DNA of 64,000 bases, from positions 6,225,980 through 6,289,979 of the forward strand of contig NC_053116.1 in assembly GCF_010015445.1 (NCBI RefSeq). The letters run 5' to 3'. Shown here in pieces: positions 1 to 12,285 of this stretch. Position 1 is the stretch's first letter, and the number at the start of each line of letters is the position of its first letter. The notes under the pieces are model-generated. The model searched no databases and had not been told where the DNA came from. It was given only the letters and a program-made list of their open reading frames with translations. The position numbers and the translations under genes are program-made. The stretch is from Perca fluviatilis. Taxonomy: Eukaryota > Chordata > Actinopteri > Perciformes > Percidae.

Positions 1-404
1 TGAACGCCTTGGTGCTGCAGCAAATCTCAGTTTATTGGCTGAAGGTAAAGAGGTTCGCCGTTTGTTTTCCAGCCATCGCTCATTGCTGTTTAGACGTCAA
101 CTTTGGATTTTGTTCTTCAATTTGTGAATTATTACTTCCTGCATAATAAGAGACAAGATTTTCCTCTGGTGTCCAAACCCAACAGCTGAATTTCATTCGG
201 GCAAACGAGGTGAATTTACTCCGTCCCATCAGAAGGAGTGGGCCGCTGTTCTCTGTTGTAATTAAGGCTGAAAGCACAGGTGTGTTTTTGCACAAATTAT
301 GTCAAATGTATTCTCCTGTCACCATTCATTGAAACTGTTTGTAACTCAGTGTACTCCTGGAAACACATTTTAGTTTTGTATGCCTCCTCATTTCTCTGTC
401 TCTT
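1..404. other. non-coding, no feature seen
   Basis: No credible exon or recognisable repeat was seen here. It probably belongs to the intron upstream of the receptor exon at 2929, because the exon coding transmembrane helices 2-4 is not found anywhere upstream in the window. Confidence 0.5.
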
Positions 405-705
405 TTAAAGCTATAGTGCGTAGTTTCTGTCGCCCCCATGAGGAATTCTAAGTAATGACAACAAAACTGTCGTCGCGTCCACATGATACAAAGCCTTCCG
501 TGATCGCACATGCGCCCCGACCCCTCCTCCACACAGTTGCTAGTAGCCAAGGAGGACACGGAGGATTAAAAAAACATGATGGACTCTTCAGAAGAGGTCA
601 TTATCTTCACTCGAGTTTCTGCGCGGGAAAGTCACTGGACGACACAATCTTCTGAACATAGCCATACTGAGAAAGACAGAGTTGTGTGGAGCTGATAGTC
701 TGAAT
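405..705. repeat. TTAA-flanked MITE-like repeat, 5' part
   Basis: Begins at a TTAA (405-408) followed by a GC-richer block beginning AGCTATAGTGCGTAG. I recognise it as a dispersed fish repeat that begins and ends with TTAA. The matching right terminus is not visible, so this copy looks 3'-truncated. The class (piggyBac or Kolobok derivative) is inferred only from the TTAA target. Confidence 0.45.
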
Positions 706-1425
706 TAGCTTTGTAGTAACTCATTTGGCAATGGCTTGAATGTAATTCAAAAGGTATATCCTCTGTACCTTTAACGGAAAATCTTATTTTTATTTTTTTA
801 TCAAAAAATACAAAAATGGAAAAACACCTGTAAAAAATCATTTCAGCTGTTACTGTGCACTACTTTGTTAAAATATATTAAAGAACATTTACTTTCATCT
901 TTTAAATGCAAAATCTGACCAGCACACCCGTTTCTTCCAAAACTTGTTTCTTTTCTTTGACCTGCCTCTTCTTATCTCTATATAGGTCCAGACACATTCA
1001 TCTTCCAGTCTTCTTCCTCCCACCCTGTCTTCGTCCTCATTTAGCTGCAGACTTTATTAGGATTGAACTGATTAAACACTGGGAAAACTTACTCTCCCAT
1101 CATATTTAATTTTTCCTGTCCCATTTTTGTCTCCTTTGTACCTCTATCATCATATCCTACTGACGATGCAAATTTGTTTTTTCTTTCCTTAATTATGTGT
1201 GCCTGTCTTCTATTATTAGTATCACTGCCTAATTTACATTAGTAATTTGCATTTGTAATGAACAATTATTATTTAGATATACCGGTAACCCACATTGTTC
1301 CCTGTAATATACAAAGTCTGTTTTATCCCATTTTAATTGCATATTGTGTAAATAAAGGTTTAACTTTGATAATAGCTACAGTCACATTAGATGAGTTATA
1401 TTAATTTCTCGTTGTGCTTCCAGAT
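706..1425. other. non-coding, no feature seen
   Basis: AT-rich sequence with many stops in all frames. No repeat family or exon was recognised. Confidence 0.5.
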
Positions 1426-1690
1426 GTGTTAAGCCTAGCTTAGCACAAAGACTGGAAGCAGGGGGAATGGCTTTGTCAGAAGTGAAAAACTAGACTCTCC
1501 GGCATCTTGAAAGCTGTCATGATAGCTAGTAAGCTAGTCACCGATCCATCAAGGAGTCACCAGTGTCTTTGTTGACGGTTGCTGCTCAATAAAACCTCCA
1601 ATGTGTAACTGATCATAAGATTGATCATATTTTTTTCACTTTTAAGAGAGCAAGACTAGCAGTTTGTCTTTGCTTCCAGTCTTTATCTCA
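1426..1690. repeat. dispersed repeat with inverted ends
   Basis: The motif AAAGACTGGAAGCA (near 1448) recurs inverted as TGCTTCCAGTCTTT near 1672. The interior resembles a common short fish repeat, so this is probably a small non-autonomous DNA transposon. Its boundaries are approximate. Confidence 0.4.
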
Positions 1691-1797
1691 ATTTAGGATA
1701 CAAACATCCAGGAAAACATGTACAAGCAAAGATCGCAAAAAATATCCAGGTTGCAAAATGCAGATCAGTTGAGCCGCTACATTCGGGGTGTGTTTGT

Positions 1798-1830
1798 GTT
1801 TGTTTGTTTGTTTGTTTGTTTGTTTGTTTG
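1798..1830. repeat. (GTTT)n microsatellite
   Basis: An uninterrupted run of TGTT/GTTT units of about 33 bp. It explains the artificial valine/cysteine/leucine repeats seen when the region is translated. Confidence 0.9.
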
Positions 1831-2093
1831 TACCCTTCTTCTTCAGTCTGCTATTGCAGTTTTTTCTTGCCACACATGCAGGGTGCGATTTGTGAAAAAA
1901 AGCAGATGGGGGGATATTTTTGTTCATGCACAACAACACAAAACATGCAAGAATTAAATCCCTCAATAATGCCACTCGGCCAGCCATGCCAAAACACTTC
2001 AATATTCAATACAAAATAATCTCAAAATGAAATTGCACAACGTGGTGTCAACATAAAAACATCACTTTCAAGCCGGAGAGCAGAGTTAATTTT

Positions 2094-2515
2094 GTATCCA
2101 TCTATCCATCCATTTTCGTCTGCTTATCCGGTGTCGGGTCACGGGAGGAGCAGCTCCAGCAGGGGACCCCAAACTTCCCTTTCCCCTAACCAGCTCTGAC
2201 TGAGGGATCCCTAGGCGTTCCATGCCAGTCACCCTCCTGAGGAAACCCATTTCAGTCGCTTGTACCCTGGATCTCGTTCTTTCGGTCATGACCCAGCCTT
2301 CATGACCATAGGTGAGGGTAGGAACGAAAACTGACCGGTAGATCGAGAGCTTTGCCTTTTGGCTCAGCTCTCTTTTCGTCACAACGGTGTGATAAATTGA
2401 ATGTAATACCGCCCCCGCTGTGCCAATTCTCCAACCAATCTCCCGCTCCATTGTCCCCTCACTCGCGAACAAGACCCCAAGGTCTTTGAACTCCTTCACT
2501 ACCCTATTTTCACCC
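2094..2515 (-). mobile_element. RTE/Rex3-type LINE, 3' fragment
   Basis: On the minus strand an open frame from 2499 to 2086 encodes the C-terminal end of a non-LTR reverse transcriptase. Visible motifs are LGVLFASEGTMEREI, KRELSQKAKLSIYRSVFVP and LTYGHEGWVMTERTRSR, which are typical of fish Rex3/RTE elements. The element's 3' end (plus-strand left side) finishes in TCCA/GATG-type short repeats, the usual Rex3 terminus. The copy is strongly 5'-truncated and carries no catalytic YADD box, so it is a dead fragment. The clade call comes from recalled motif similarity. Confidence 0.75.
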
Positions 2516-2928
2516 AGGCAACGCTCGTTCGTTCCTCGGGAGTGTTTTGATCACGATCTTTTTCTTAACATAACCATTCATTGACCACCAGTCATTTTGG
2601 TGCCTAAACTTAACTGTAATCACCGCATAATGGTCACTTTTTCTGGCTAAGCTCAACCATCATGACACCTGAAAGGACCATCATCTCGTGGTGCCAGTAG
2701 CTGGCTTGCAGTCACCTATTGGCGGCTAAACAACTGCCGCTCAGATTTGATCATTCTATGGCACTATGTGTTCATGTTTCAGTGTGTATAAAAATAACTC
2801 AGTAGAGGCAAGGATATATAGACCAGAAAGGGGAAAATCCCAAGCATCCCCCCTCAGCAAATTGCACTCTGACCATATGTCATTTTTCTTTTATCTCTTC
2901 TTCTCTTCCTCTCCTGCAATGCATCTAG
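2516..2928 (+). other. intron end with 3' splice site
   Basis: A non-coding stretch that ends in a pyrimidine-rich tract (about 2881-2920) and the acceptor CATCTAG at 2922-2928. Translation upstream of the acceptor is open but bears no receptor sequence, so the real exon begins at 2929. Confidence 0.65.
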
Positions 2929-3473
2929 GCGTGGAATGCATCGTGGTTTTACCTGAGCCAAAGGATAACTGGGATCCTGTCTTTGGCACCGGTGTTTTCC
3001 TCTTCTCCTTCCTCATCCCCGTGGCGATCATCAGCATCTGCTACAGCCTGATGGTCAAGCGCCTGCGCAACGTCCGCATCCTCTCTGGCTCGAAGGAAAA
3101 AGACCGCAACCTGCGGCGCATCACCAGGATGGTCCTGGTGGTGGTGGCAGCATTTGTCGTCTGTTGGACCCCCATCCAGATCATGGTCCTGGCTCAGTCA
3201 CTTGGCTTCAACATGAGCAGCTTTTTCACGGTGGTCCTGATGCACTTCTGCATCGCGCTGGGCTATGTCAACAGCAGCTTGAATCCTGTGCTCTACGCCT
3301 TCCTGGATGAGAATTTCAAACGATGCTTCCGCGAGTTCTGCAACCCGTCGCCATTCCACCTCGACACTCAGCAGTCGGGCAGGATGAGGAGCATCGCTAG
3401 GGAGGTGGCAGCGGCTTACAGCTGCAAGGCTGATGGTGGGGGTCATGGAGGAGGGACCCCTAATCCAGCATGA
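2929..3473 (+). CDS. oprl1: nociceptin/orphanin FQ receptor, last coding exon (partial gene)
   Basis: Last coding exon of a class A peptide GPCR of the opioid family, a Gi/o-coupled plasma-membrane receptor. About 180 residues are present. They run from the second extracellular loop (ECIVVLPEP) through helix 5 ([19 protein letters not shown]), the basic third loop with [14 protein letters not shown], helix 6 with CWTP, helix 7 with NPVLY, and the helix-8 start DENFKRCF. Opioid receptors share most of this. The choice of oprl1 rests on IQI after CWTP (mu, delta and kappa receptors have IHI; the nociceptin receptor has VQV), on VLAQSLG, and on the loop-2 start resembling the nociceptin receptor. 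The exon starts after the acceptor at 2928, with the first base of its first codon in the previous exon, and stops at TGA 3471-3473. Upstream exons lie outside the window. The C-terminal tail is glycine-rich and divergent. Confidence 0.85.
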
Positions 3474-5040
3474 CTAGGCGTGGAGCTCCCCTTGGTAGGG
3501 GTAGACCCCCAACAGAGGAGAGAGAACCAGGGGACAGGCAACTCCAACACAGAATTGACTCAGATTACAGCTCTCTAGCGGCACGAGCCCCCCCGCCCCC
3601 CAACTAGAAGACTGGCCTGGGGTGGGGGGGAGGGAGATGAGGAGGATGGAGTTGAAAGGAAAAGAATTTAAGAATATGGATGGGTATGACAAACATAGGA
3701 CCTATAGGTTGCTTACAGTTCATGGGTAAAAGGGAAATGGGATAGGTTGAAAGATTGGGTGGAAAGGGTGGTGGACATCTTGGTAGGGGATGGTGCCAGA
3801 TATGGGAGTAGCTCAAACCATTATGGGTCCTGGATTTTAGAATGTCTATGGCTCGAATTCCGCTGAGACGGTAAGTTGTTTTGGAATGTAAGACTATCGT
3901 TACGTGGTGAGGTGACAGCATTATTTGAAACTTATTGCAGCTCCAAAAACAACAGCCTCACTAACAGAAATGGCATCTGCCAACTGAGGCTGGTACCCAG
4001 TTGCTGCATCTCTAGAAAGATGTCTGACTCTACTTGGGTATGAGAAGGCAGGGGTTGGGGCTAGACATTTAGAGAGAGCATATAAACAGTAGGAATAATA
4101 CTAAATAATAAAAGAGTGCAGATACCAAAATCACCATGTACTACTTTGGTGCTTGTAGAAAGAATATAAACAACATTGGAAGCACGGATCGTGGCTGTCT
4201 GGCGGTAAGGACCATGGACTGAAGACCTGCCAAGGAAGAGTAAAGCTTTCTGGAAGTGTGAAATAGAGAATAAACACATTCACTACAGTTTATTGTATCT
4301 TTATCAGTTGATGTTTCAGACTAAAGAACTATGTCGTGAGTGTGTCCCACAGTGATCCTAGTATGGGGTCTTTATTGTGATGGTTTCTCTTAAAATGGGT
4401 CTACCTAATTGTAATATGCTGCTTATAAGGACTTACATGGGTACACAAAGTATAATGTGATATTTCAGCCTGTAGACAGGAAGTTGGATGTAATACCTGC
4501 AAACAATAGCTGGCATAGAGAAAAAGAACAATGTGCAACACGCTACTCCTTAACAATATTCCTTAAACTGTGTCTATGGACCCAGAACGGGTCACATGAA
4601 TGTTATTTCTCATAGGAGCAACATTTGTCATGTGTTCTGAAGCAAAATAACCTGAGAAACCCTGTCCAACAAGTTTCTTAGAGTTGTGATTTTTGAAAAC
4701 TTTCTATGACCAACTGAGGTGTTGTAAATTAAGAGTTTGGGGTGGGGGGGAAGCTGGTAAGACCTGGGAGAACAGCAAAAACTCAACAAGAGAATCCGTG
4801 TTTGGGACAAGCCCAGCCTGGGTATTAATCCATCTTCTTCTTGCTGTGTTTTAGGACACAAGATGAATGACAGTGCCTGTCTGTGGGGGGTCCACACATG
4901 AAATCTCAATTAGCCTGTATCCAAGGGTAGATGTACCCATATCAAATTTGCAGCTAGGACTTGAAAGGGTTTCAATAAACATAATCTTGGCATAACATTA
5001 TGGGCAAAAATTATGCATTTGTAAAAGCTGTCACAATAAA
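3474..5040 (+). other. probable oprl1 3' UTR and downstream sequence
   Basis: Non-coding sequence after the receptor stop. Candidate polyadenylation hexamers AATAAA occur at 4269-4274, 4974-4979 and 5035-5040. Which is used cannot be decided from sequence. A purine-rich, G-rich stretch follows the stop directly (3590-3640). Confidence 0.4.
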
Positions 5041-7639
5041 AGTTTCAAGCACTTAAAAAACATGACAATGACAAAGTGATTAGTGATAATGAATTTGTTC
5101 TTCTTAATTGGACTAAAGATTGAAAAACAATCAGAATTTTTTGAAACCTTCTTACCGGATGGTATTTACAACACATCTGTGATTCTACCATTGAACCAGA
5201 CATATCTTGTGGAGATTTTCAGGACATTAACTTTAAAAATGTATCTAAGGAAATACACACTACCCCAAACCTGAAAGCAGAGTCACACGGTTGGCCAGTT
5301 GAGCCAACATTGTTACAGTTATTAGTCATTAGACTTGATCTGTTCTGATTGTGCTAATTCATTATTGCCCTTATTCAATACAAGTTTTGATTATTTGCAT
5401 TTCATTTGAATACAAACAGAAACCAAAATATGTTTAAAGATCACGTTTTGGCTTCCATAAAGTGTACTTTATCAGAACTCATGAAATATATTTTGTCATT
5501 TCTGGAACTTTGTACTGTATCATTAGCTGATTCTGGAGCATTATGACTGAATGAAAAATGAAAAACCTACACTCTTGTACCTGTTGAAGAACAATATCAC
5601 CTTTCTCTTTGTGTAAAATAACTTCCCTGCAGTGATTGCATTTTTCTGTACCATCACTGTCTTTTGCAAAGCTTTGTCACACTTTTTAGCATTACCTCTG
5701 GCCCGCCACACTGTAAACACTATACATGAGTATTGATGCATTCATAAGTGGTGATGTAGGCTGAAGTTTACTAGCATAAAGAAACCAAAGTTTGTTTCCG
5801 GGACTCAGTTTTAGGTGTGCATACTTCTAATTTCCAACAATATATTATTACACAGCCGTAATGATCTCAGTTGGTAACTGGTCAACAACCGAAGCTCTGT
5901 TTGTTTTGATGGTAACATTGCAATTATCACCAAAGGCGATGCATTTTAGGGATGTGATTAGTGTAACACCTTCTAGTAAATGATACAGGTGTACAGTTGC
6001 AGGTTAAAAGGAAGGACATTAACTGTTTCACTCAAGCCGCTAAATTTGACCCATTCTGGAAAGAACAGGTCTAACATTAGATATTTATGTGGGAGGACAA
6101 TACCACCTGAAATAAACTGTTTAAAATTATACTTGCAGCTTGCGGTTCAATTTCCTGTGATACCTGCCATGGTAATTAGGCATTTTGAATAAAAGCAAAG
6201 TGAACATAGCAGAAGCGATATAATCACAGATGTTTTGAAAATGACACATCTGGGTGGGCTGTTTTTCAGTAGCTGCTGTCAGGTTTGGGGAATCAGACGT
6301 GCAACTGATGGGGTTTGGGGTCTAGGTAGGGATTGGGAATGTTGGTTGTTGAACTCTGGGTTTGAGATATCTTGAGGTGGGGACATTGACATTGGGTGGG
6401 GTTGGGTAGGGTTTGCTATTAGGGAGTCATTTAGACTCCCAGCACCACAGTGGCAAAGCAGGAGGACGGGGTCACAGTGTGCTGACTCCACTCCAAGGGA
6501 CAAAGGGGCTCTCTCTCTTCTTAGTGTCTTAAAGTGGAAATCAATCCTGAAACAGAAACCACAGCAGGTACTGTACAGTTTTGGAAATTATACTGACAGC
6601 ATTAGACTATATACAGTATTCCAACTTATGGAGATCTTCTGCAACAGTTACTTGACAAAAATATAAATAAAATACAATATGTTTTATTTTGGTTCTTAAC
6701 TGGAAATGTGTCTCTCACATAACAAGTCTAAATGTAAAAAAATGTTAATAATGCTTTTTCAAAGTTTCACAGTTTTTATATTTACGCTATTGTGATAACC
6801 AAGAAAACGAACAGGTCTTGCCTAAATGTTTGCAAAAACCATGTTAGGCCAAACAATGGACACATTATTATCTAAAATCTATTTACAGATATTTCTGACA
6901 CTGCTCATTACAATTAGCAAAATAATCAGTCTTTTTCACTTTTACATGTAGATTAAAAAAAACAAATTGAAATACAGGTAGTTTTCAATTTTGTTATTTG
7001 TTTCATGATGGTGTTTGCAGTGAGAAATTAAACCCAATGACAATTTGATTGGATTTCCCATTTTTAAAATTACACAGTTTAACACTTTCCTGTTTCCTAT
7101 GGTCTGATAGTTGCAGAGAGGCACTTAACAGTTAAGCTGTCCAGGCTTTAAGAGTTAACATGTGGATTCTGTTTTGAGGTTGGTGTCCCCTTTACTTTTA
7201 TATTTGTGTCTCTTCATATAATTTGGTAATTTTTGATTGGGTTACCTTGAATTTAAAACATCTGTGTTTTTTCGCTTATGTTTTTCATTGACAGGATGGA
7301 TTTCAGGATAGCAAGTGACACCATTTGCTGTCACGAAGGGTTGTGGTTTGCTGTCAATTGTATTTTTTTAACTTATGTCTGTACAAACCAATTTCTTTGC
7401 TGCAGTTACTCTTTGCAGCACATATATTGTAAATCCTAATTTGGTCTTCTTTTGTTTGAGAGGAACAATTCTATGAACTTACATTGCCTTAAATATCAAG
7501 TCTGTTAACTGATGTTTGCTCTCTGGCTGGATAAAATGTGTTCTAGTTTTTACTGGTGCTTCGCTGTTAGTTTATACTAGTCCAGACCGTATTCATAAAG
7601 CTTCTGAGGACAGGATCCGTCAGGCCAGAGAATAATACA
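5041..7639. other. intergenic, no feature seen
   Basis: AT-rich sequence. Short open frames are not supported by any domain, codon pattern or splice structure. No repeat family was recognised. Confidence 0.5.
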
Positions 7640-8357
7640 ATTTTGAGATTGTATTTTCTTAGGTTGCTGCTGAGCAGTTTGGTCCATTTTAACCGAACTC
7701 TGGAGCGTTTCGTCGAGTGGCCAGGTGGTTTAGGGCGGTGTGAAAGCTCATTCCAACTCTGGTGCAGACCAAACAAAAGAACTCTGGTCCGCTTGAAAAC
7801 GGGGGTCTCGGTTCACTTCCAAGTGATCTCGAGTTTGGTTCACTTTAGGTGACAACGCGATCCGACCCAAATACAGGAAGTTATCCAAAAAACAGTGCTT
7901 TTTCTAGCCTGTAATTACAACCTTGCACACAATTTAAGGACGTATACATGAGTTAAGAGACGGTAACTTTCAAATCCATAACCTATTTTAACCATACATT
8001 GCTCGTCATCTGTGTGACAACACATCATCATCTCTCTCTCTCTCATCACCACTTGCTGTCTTTTCAGCTGCTCATTGTTCGTCTTCTTCTAAAATATTAG
8101 AAACACAGAAGCAGAACCAGAAAACCCAAGACGTAATAAATCTGGTGTTGCTCCATTATTTCTGAGACCAGAAGTGTCGGCGAGTTTTGGATATTCTGTT
8201 CAATAAACAAGCGACCGTTTCGACCGTGTGACGTTTGTACAGTGTTTGGTGCGTTTGACAAAGTGCGGTGTGAATGCTAACGGAACCACATGAAAAATGC
8301 AACTTCAGCTCTGAATCGCACTGAGTCTACCAAATTATTGGTGTGAAAGCGCCCTAC
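7640..8357. repeat. hAT-like non-autonomous repeat
   Basis: The right end reads GTGTGAAAGCGCCCTA. The interior carries the phrase GGTGTGAAAGCTCATTCC, and wording of this kind is frequent in fish hAT-type MITEs. A similar terminus (GTGTGAAAGCACCCC) closes the repeat at 33.3-34.6 kb. The left boundary is not clear. Confidence 0.4.
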
Positions 8358-8752
8358 GTCTAAAAAATCTGAGATAAATCAAATGTCATTAACCCCGTTG
8401 GCATTTTAGTGACGTGGACTTAAACTTTGTATAATAAAACTGCAAGCTGTCATCGTGATTTTTCATCATCAAAAATCTAAAATAGGCAATAGAAAAAGAC
8501 AAAATAATTTTTATTCTTTTATTTGAATCTATAGCACGTAGTTTAAGTAGTTTAAACATAAACTCCCTGTACTATGGCCATTAAGAAAACTTGGATGGCC
8601 AGATTGGCCGACATATTGTAAATATTGAAACCTAGAAAGGAGTTCCAGTCAACAGTTTAACCATTGTTCTAAATTAGTGCTCAAGGTGTATTAAACTATA
8701 GGTAACCATAGCAACGGTACTGGTGCTGTGAGCTAGATTACTGATGGACTCT

Positions 8753-9234
8753 TTCTAGGGCAGGGGTCTTCAACATTTTTGAAACCAAGGACCCCTTAAC
8801 TGAAAGAGAGATGGAGCAGGGACCCTCTACTAAATATATTGTATAAAATTAAGTTGCATATTAAACTGGGCATTCAATAAAGTGTAGGGCGGCCTAAGGC
8901 CTTTATATACCTTTTTAGTGCATAGAATACTAAGCTATTAAAATAATAATTGTCGGCATGATTTTATAAGTTACACATACATGTGGCACAGTGAATCCTT
9001 AGGATGAACTGTATCTGTGGATGCCTACCTTAGTGACTACCTTGCCTATAGGCCAGTAAGCCTATCATCAGTTGGGATTTATATTAGCTAATAATATGTT
9101 GGATTCATGTTAAGACATTTAAATTTTTTTTTTTTTACTTTCAAAGATTAACAATAATTTGGAGGCCTCCCTGCAGTGACTCTGAGGACACCCTAGGGGT
9201 CTCGGACCCTCTGTTGAAGATCCCTGCTCTAGGG
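8753..9234. mobile_element. hAT MITE with 8-bp target duplication
   Basis: Inverted termini CAGGGGTCTTCAAC (8761) and GTTGAAGATCCCTG (ending 9226) are flanked by TTCTAGGG (8753-8760) and CTCTAGGG (9227-9234). The flanks form an 8-bp duplication with one mismatch. The 466-bp body has no coding capacity. The 8-bp duplication and the CAGGG terminus fit the hAT superfamily. Confidence 0.8.
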
Positions 9235-11137
9235 AAACCAATCTATCCATGGGTAAAACTGATCACAAAAAATAGCTTGAAAGAAAATGAAACACTTTAC
9301 CACAGCTCCTTTTTATTTTGTTTTAGGTTACCAAGCCGCAAGCACGATAATACACTCCAAGGTGTTCTGACATAGAAAATAATGGACATGGCTTTGCCTC
9401 CAAATTGTGCATTATTTTCTCACATCGAGATTCACCACACATTATCACTTCCAAAGCGTCCGATGTGCAAATCCTTAGGGTTTTTCTTTCAGCTCACTGT
9501 TGAAGTCTTGAAATTAAAACGTGAAGTGAATTCAGTTGCAAATTATCAGCTGTGGGCTGGGAGTGAATCTTTAGATTGTTGAAAGAGACAGGTCCCTTGT
9601 CTTTACCATGTAAAGTTTCATGCATTCTCAAAGTTCTACATTTTTATCATACCCCCTGGTATCCTTTGTGATCAAGTCTGTCGGATCTGTTCTGAGATAG
9701 ATTTATGAATACTGGTCTTCTTTTGTACAACCTAGCAGACTTTGTGTAGGAAAAATGACCGAAGCATCAAGGACACTGGCTTCGAACATGATTCACCTTT
9801 ATGAAGATGTGCTATAACGCAGCTGTGAGGCTCTTTGTGCTTAACTGTCACTGTTAAAACTGAAGATGCTACAATATTTTATATTACTGTTTGGTGTTTT
9901 TTTTGTAGCACAAAATTACAAAAAGAGGACTCCGAGAGGGCAAAATCCTCCATTGTTTAACAATGCAGAGTGAGCATAATTATACCGTCTGTTAGCTCTG
10001 TATTTAAACTTTCTGTTTGAATATTACACTGTAAAAGTATAAAATATGGTTCTGATCATCATTTAGCGTCTGACCTCTTTCTCTCGTTATTCTCGGTGTA
10101 TAAATAAAAATCATTTCTTGCCAAGCGTAATGATACATATTGTTACCTCCGTGCATTTGAACGCAGGGAGATTCCTTTCATCTGTTTACATTTTACAGAC
10201 CATATGAATGTCAAATGAAAATCTAGAAAGAAAAAAACATACAATGTCGATGTTGTTAAATACTATTATTGCTATCAAAAAAAAAGAAAAAGAGTGCTGC
10301 ATTAGTGGTTTTTTTGCTGTCTGGGAGACTGTTTTGGTATGTATCTATGTATTACTTGTGGATCGCATTTTGCTCACTGCCTAAGTTATGAAATGAAACA
10401 GTTCTTAGGGCTCAACAATGAGACAGATTTGTGCTGTTGTTGCATTCAAGGCCCCACTTTTTAAACCTCTCCTCACCTTTTCTTTCAACCACGAATCCAC
10501 ACAATTTGGCTATGATCACAAAACTTTAATGTAGTTTCCACACTTGTTGGGGCTGGGACTAGGTCACGGCATCAGCTATATGATAAAATGTAATTATCAG
10601 TATATATAGTAACTGATGCTATATTGTCACAATGTGGGATTTGAATATTGGTTGTGTTGGGGTGAGGTGACAGAGCTGTTTGTATCCCATGACTCTGGCT
10701 GTAGCTGCATAAACTTACCTGTTCCTGTTCTGCAGCTGGCAGACTGAACTACCATGCTAGCTGGCTTGTTGTCAATTTGCGTAGAGACTTTTTGCTGAAG
10801 CTTGAAATTTAAATTGTATATTTTTCTCTGCATATTAAATGAATAAACAATTGATGGCCATTCATGACTCACTGTTTAGTTTTTTTGACTGATTGTCAGG
10901 GGGATTCAGAAAGGGACACACAGGATCAGTCAGCTCATTCCATACGAAATCCCAATGTATGGTTCACAATCAATGCACTCAATATTTTTCTATAAGTTTT
11001 TCTCATAATTTTTGGTTTAAGAAACAAACTCCTTAACCAATAAATTAAATCATTTTATAAGCAGATTGACTCATCTATATTAAATTAAATTGTAGAATAA
11101 AAAAGGTATGACACAAATTGAGATAGCTAATGTCTAA
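9235..11137. other. intergenic, no feature seen
   Basis: AT-rich sequence with homopolymer runs. No exon, RNA gene or known repeat was recognised. Confidence 0.5.
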
Positions 11138-11587
11138 GGCTACATTTACATCGCTACGTTTTGGTTTCTAAGTGGAGTTTTGAGCCAAAAGCGATCTCCG
11201 TGCACACAAGTGTTTTATTGGTCCAGTAGAAGAACTAATCTCCGTTTAAACTAATACGCCCAAAACACACATCTCATTTACATTCTCGTATACTGGGCAA
11301 AAACAGAAGGCAGCCTGTGTTCTGCCCGTTGCTGGTAGATCTCAGAGAACGAGACGTCATGACCGATAAGACCCAATCAGGCGGCGAAACAGTGGCGGTG
11401 TTGCCAAAGGTCTCCGTTTGCAGCCGTTGAAACTGCAACACAACCCTGCAGATTCCAAACCACAACAGAAGTGTTTTTAAATGTCTCCGGTTTAGGAGCT
11501 CTTAAACGCCAGAGCAGTGAGAATGAGAGATGTAAATGTAGCAAAAGATATTCGTTTTTAAACCAAAACGTAGCAATGTAAATGTAT
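11138..11587. mobile_element. short inverted-repeat DNA transposon (MITE)
   Basis: The left end contains GCTACATTTACATCGCTACG and the word ACGTTTTGGTTT. The right end (about 11560-11587) is its inverted counterpart (AAACCAAAACGTAGCAATG). The roughly 450-bp body has no coding potential. Target duplications were not resolved. It is probably hAT-type, but the class is not proven. Confidence 0.6.
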
Positions 11588-12100
11588 TGGAAAGGAAATG
11601 CTTAAAACATCTCTAAACTCCTTGGTTAGCCTGAATAGCTATACTTGTCTTAGTACTGCAGGTAAACCCCAGGTGTTACTAAGAACATTAACGAAGGCTC
11701 TGTTCTACTCAAGCAGCCCATTCTCATTCCCAGGGGCGTTTGATACCGACGCACAAGCTCATCGCAAAGTCCTACAGAAGAAAAAACCACAAAGTACCTG
11801 TAGGGAGGAAGTTGGGGGTGGTGGATGGATGGTCCAAAGCACTTTGACCTAGGAGACCACGGTTTGTGTCCCGTTAGTGTCCTGTGTCTCATTGTAGTTC
11901 AATCAATCAATCGGATTTCTTTAAAGTGTAAAATCACCATTAGACATGGTCTCAGTCCACTTTACAATAAAAGGGACACAGAAATAACAGGCAGCAACAA
12001 CACAATTGAACAGTATTAAAGCACACAAAAAAAATACAAAACCAGCAACATGAGTGATAATGTTTGTTCGTGAAGGACTCAGAAAGGATGGTTATCTATG
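11588..12100. other. intergenic with weak retroposon-tail-like segment
   Basis: About 11905-12010 begins with (ATCA)n and resembles the 3' tails of fish LINEs or SINEs in reverse orientation. Nothing else was recognised. Confidence 0.35.
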
Positions 12101-12285
12101 GTTCAATTCAATTCAATTCAATTTTATTTATAGTATCAAATCATAACATAAGTTATCTCGAGACACTTTACAGATAGAATAGGTCTAGACCACACTCTAT
12201 AATTTACAAAGCCCCAACAATTCCAACAATTCCAGTAATTCCCTCAAGAGCAAGCAGTGCGACAGTGGCGAGGAAAAACTCACCT
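12101..12285 (-). repeat. LINE/SINE 3' tail with (TTCAA)n
   Basis: Begins with (ATTCA)n repeats, followed by a block containing CTCGAGACACTTTACAGATA. The same block occurs inverted at 47691-47826, ending in (AATTG)n. It is a retroposon 3' end lying on the minus strand; the parental LINE clade is not determined. Confidence 0.65.

Noticed and set aside
2766..2928. Open frame upstream of the receptor exon, with an ATG at 2766
   Set aside because: It lacks receptor similarity and is followed by a good pyrimidine tract and AG. It is intron read-through.
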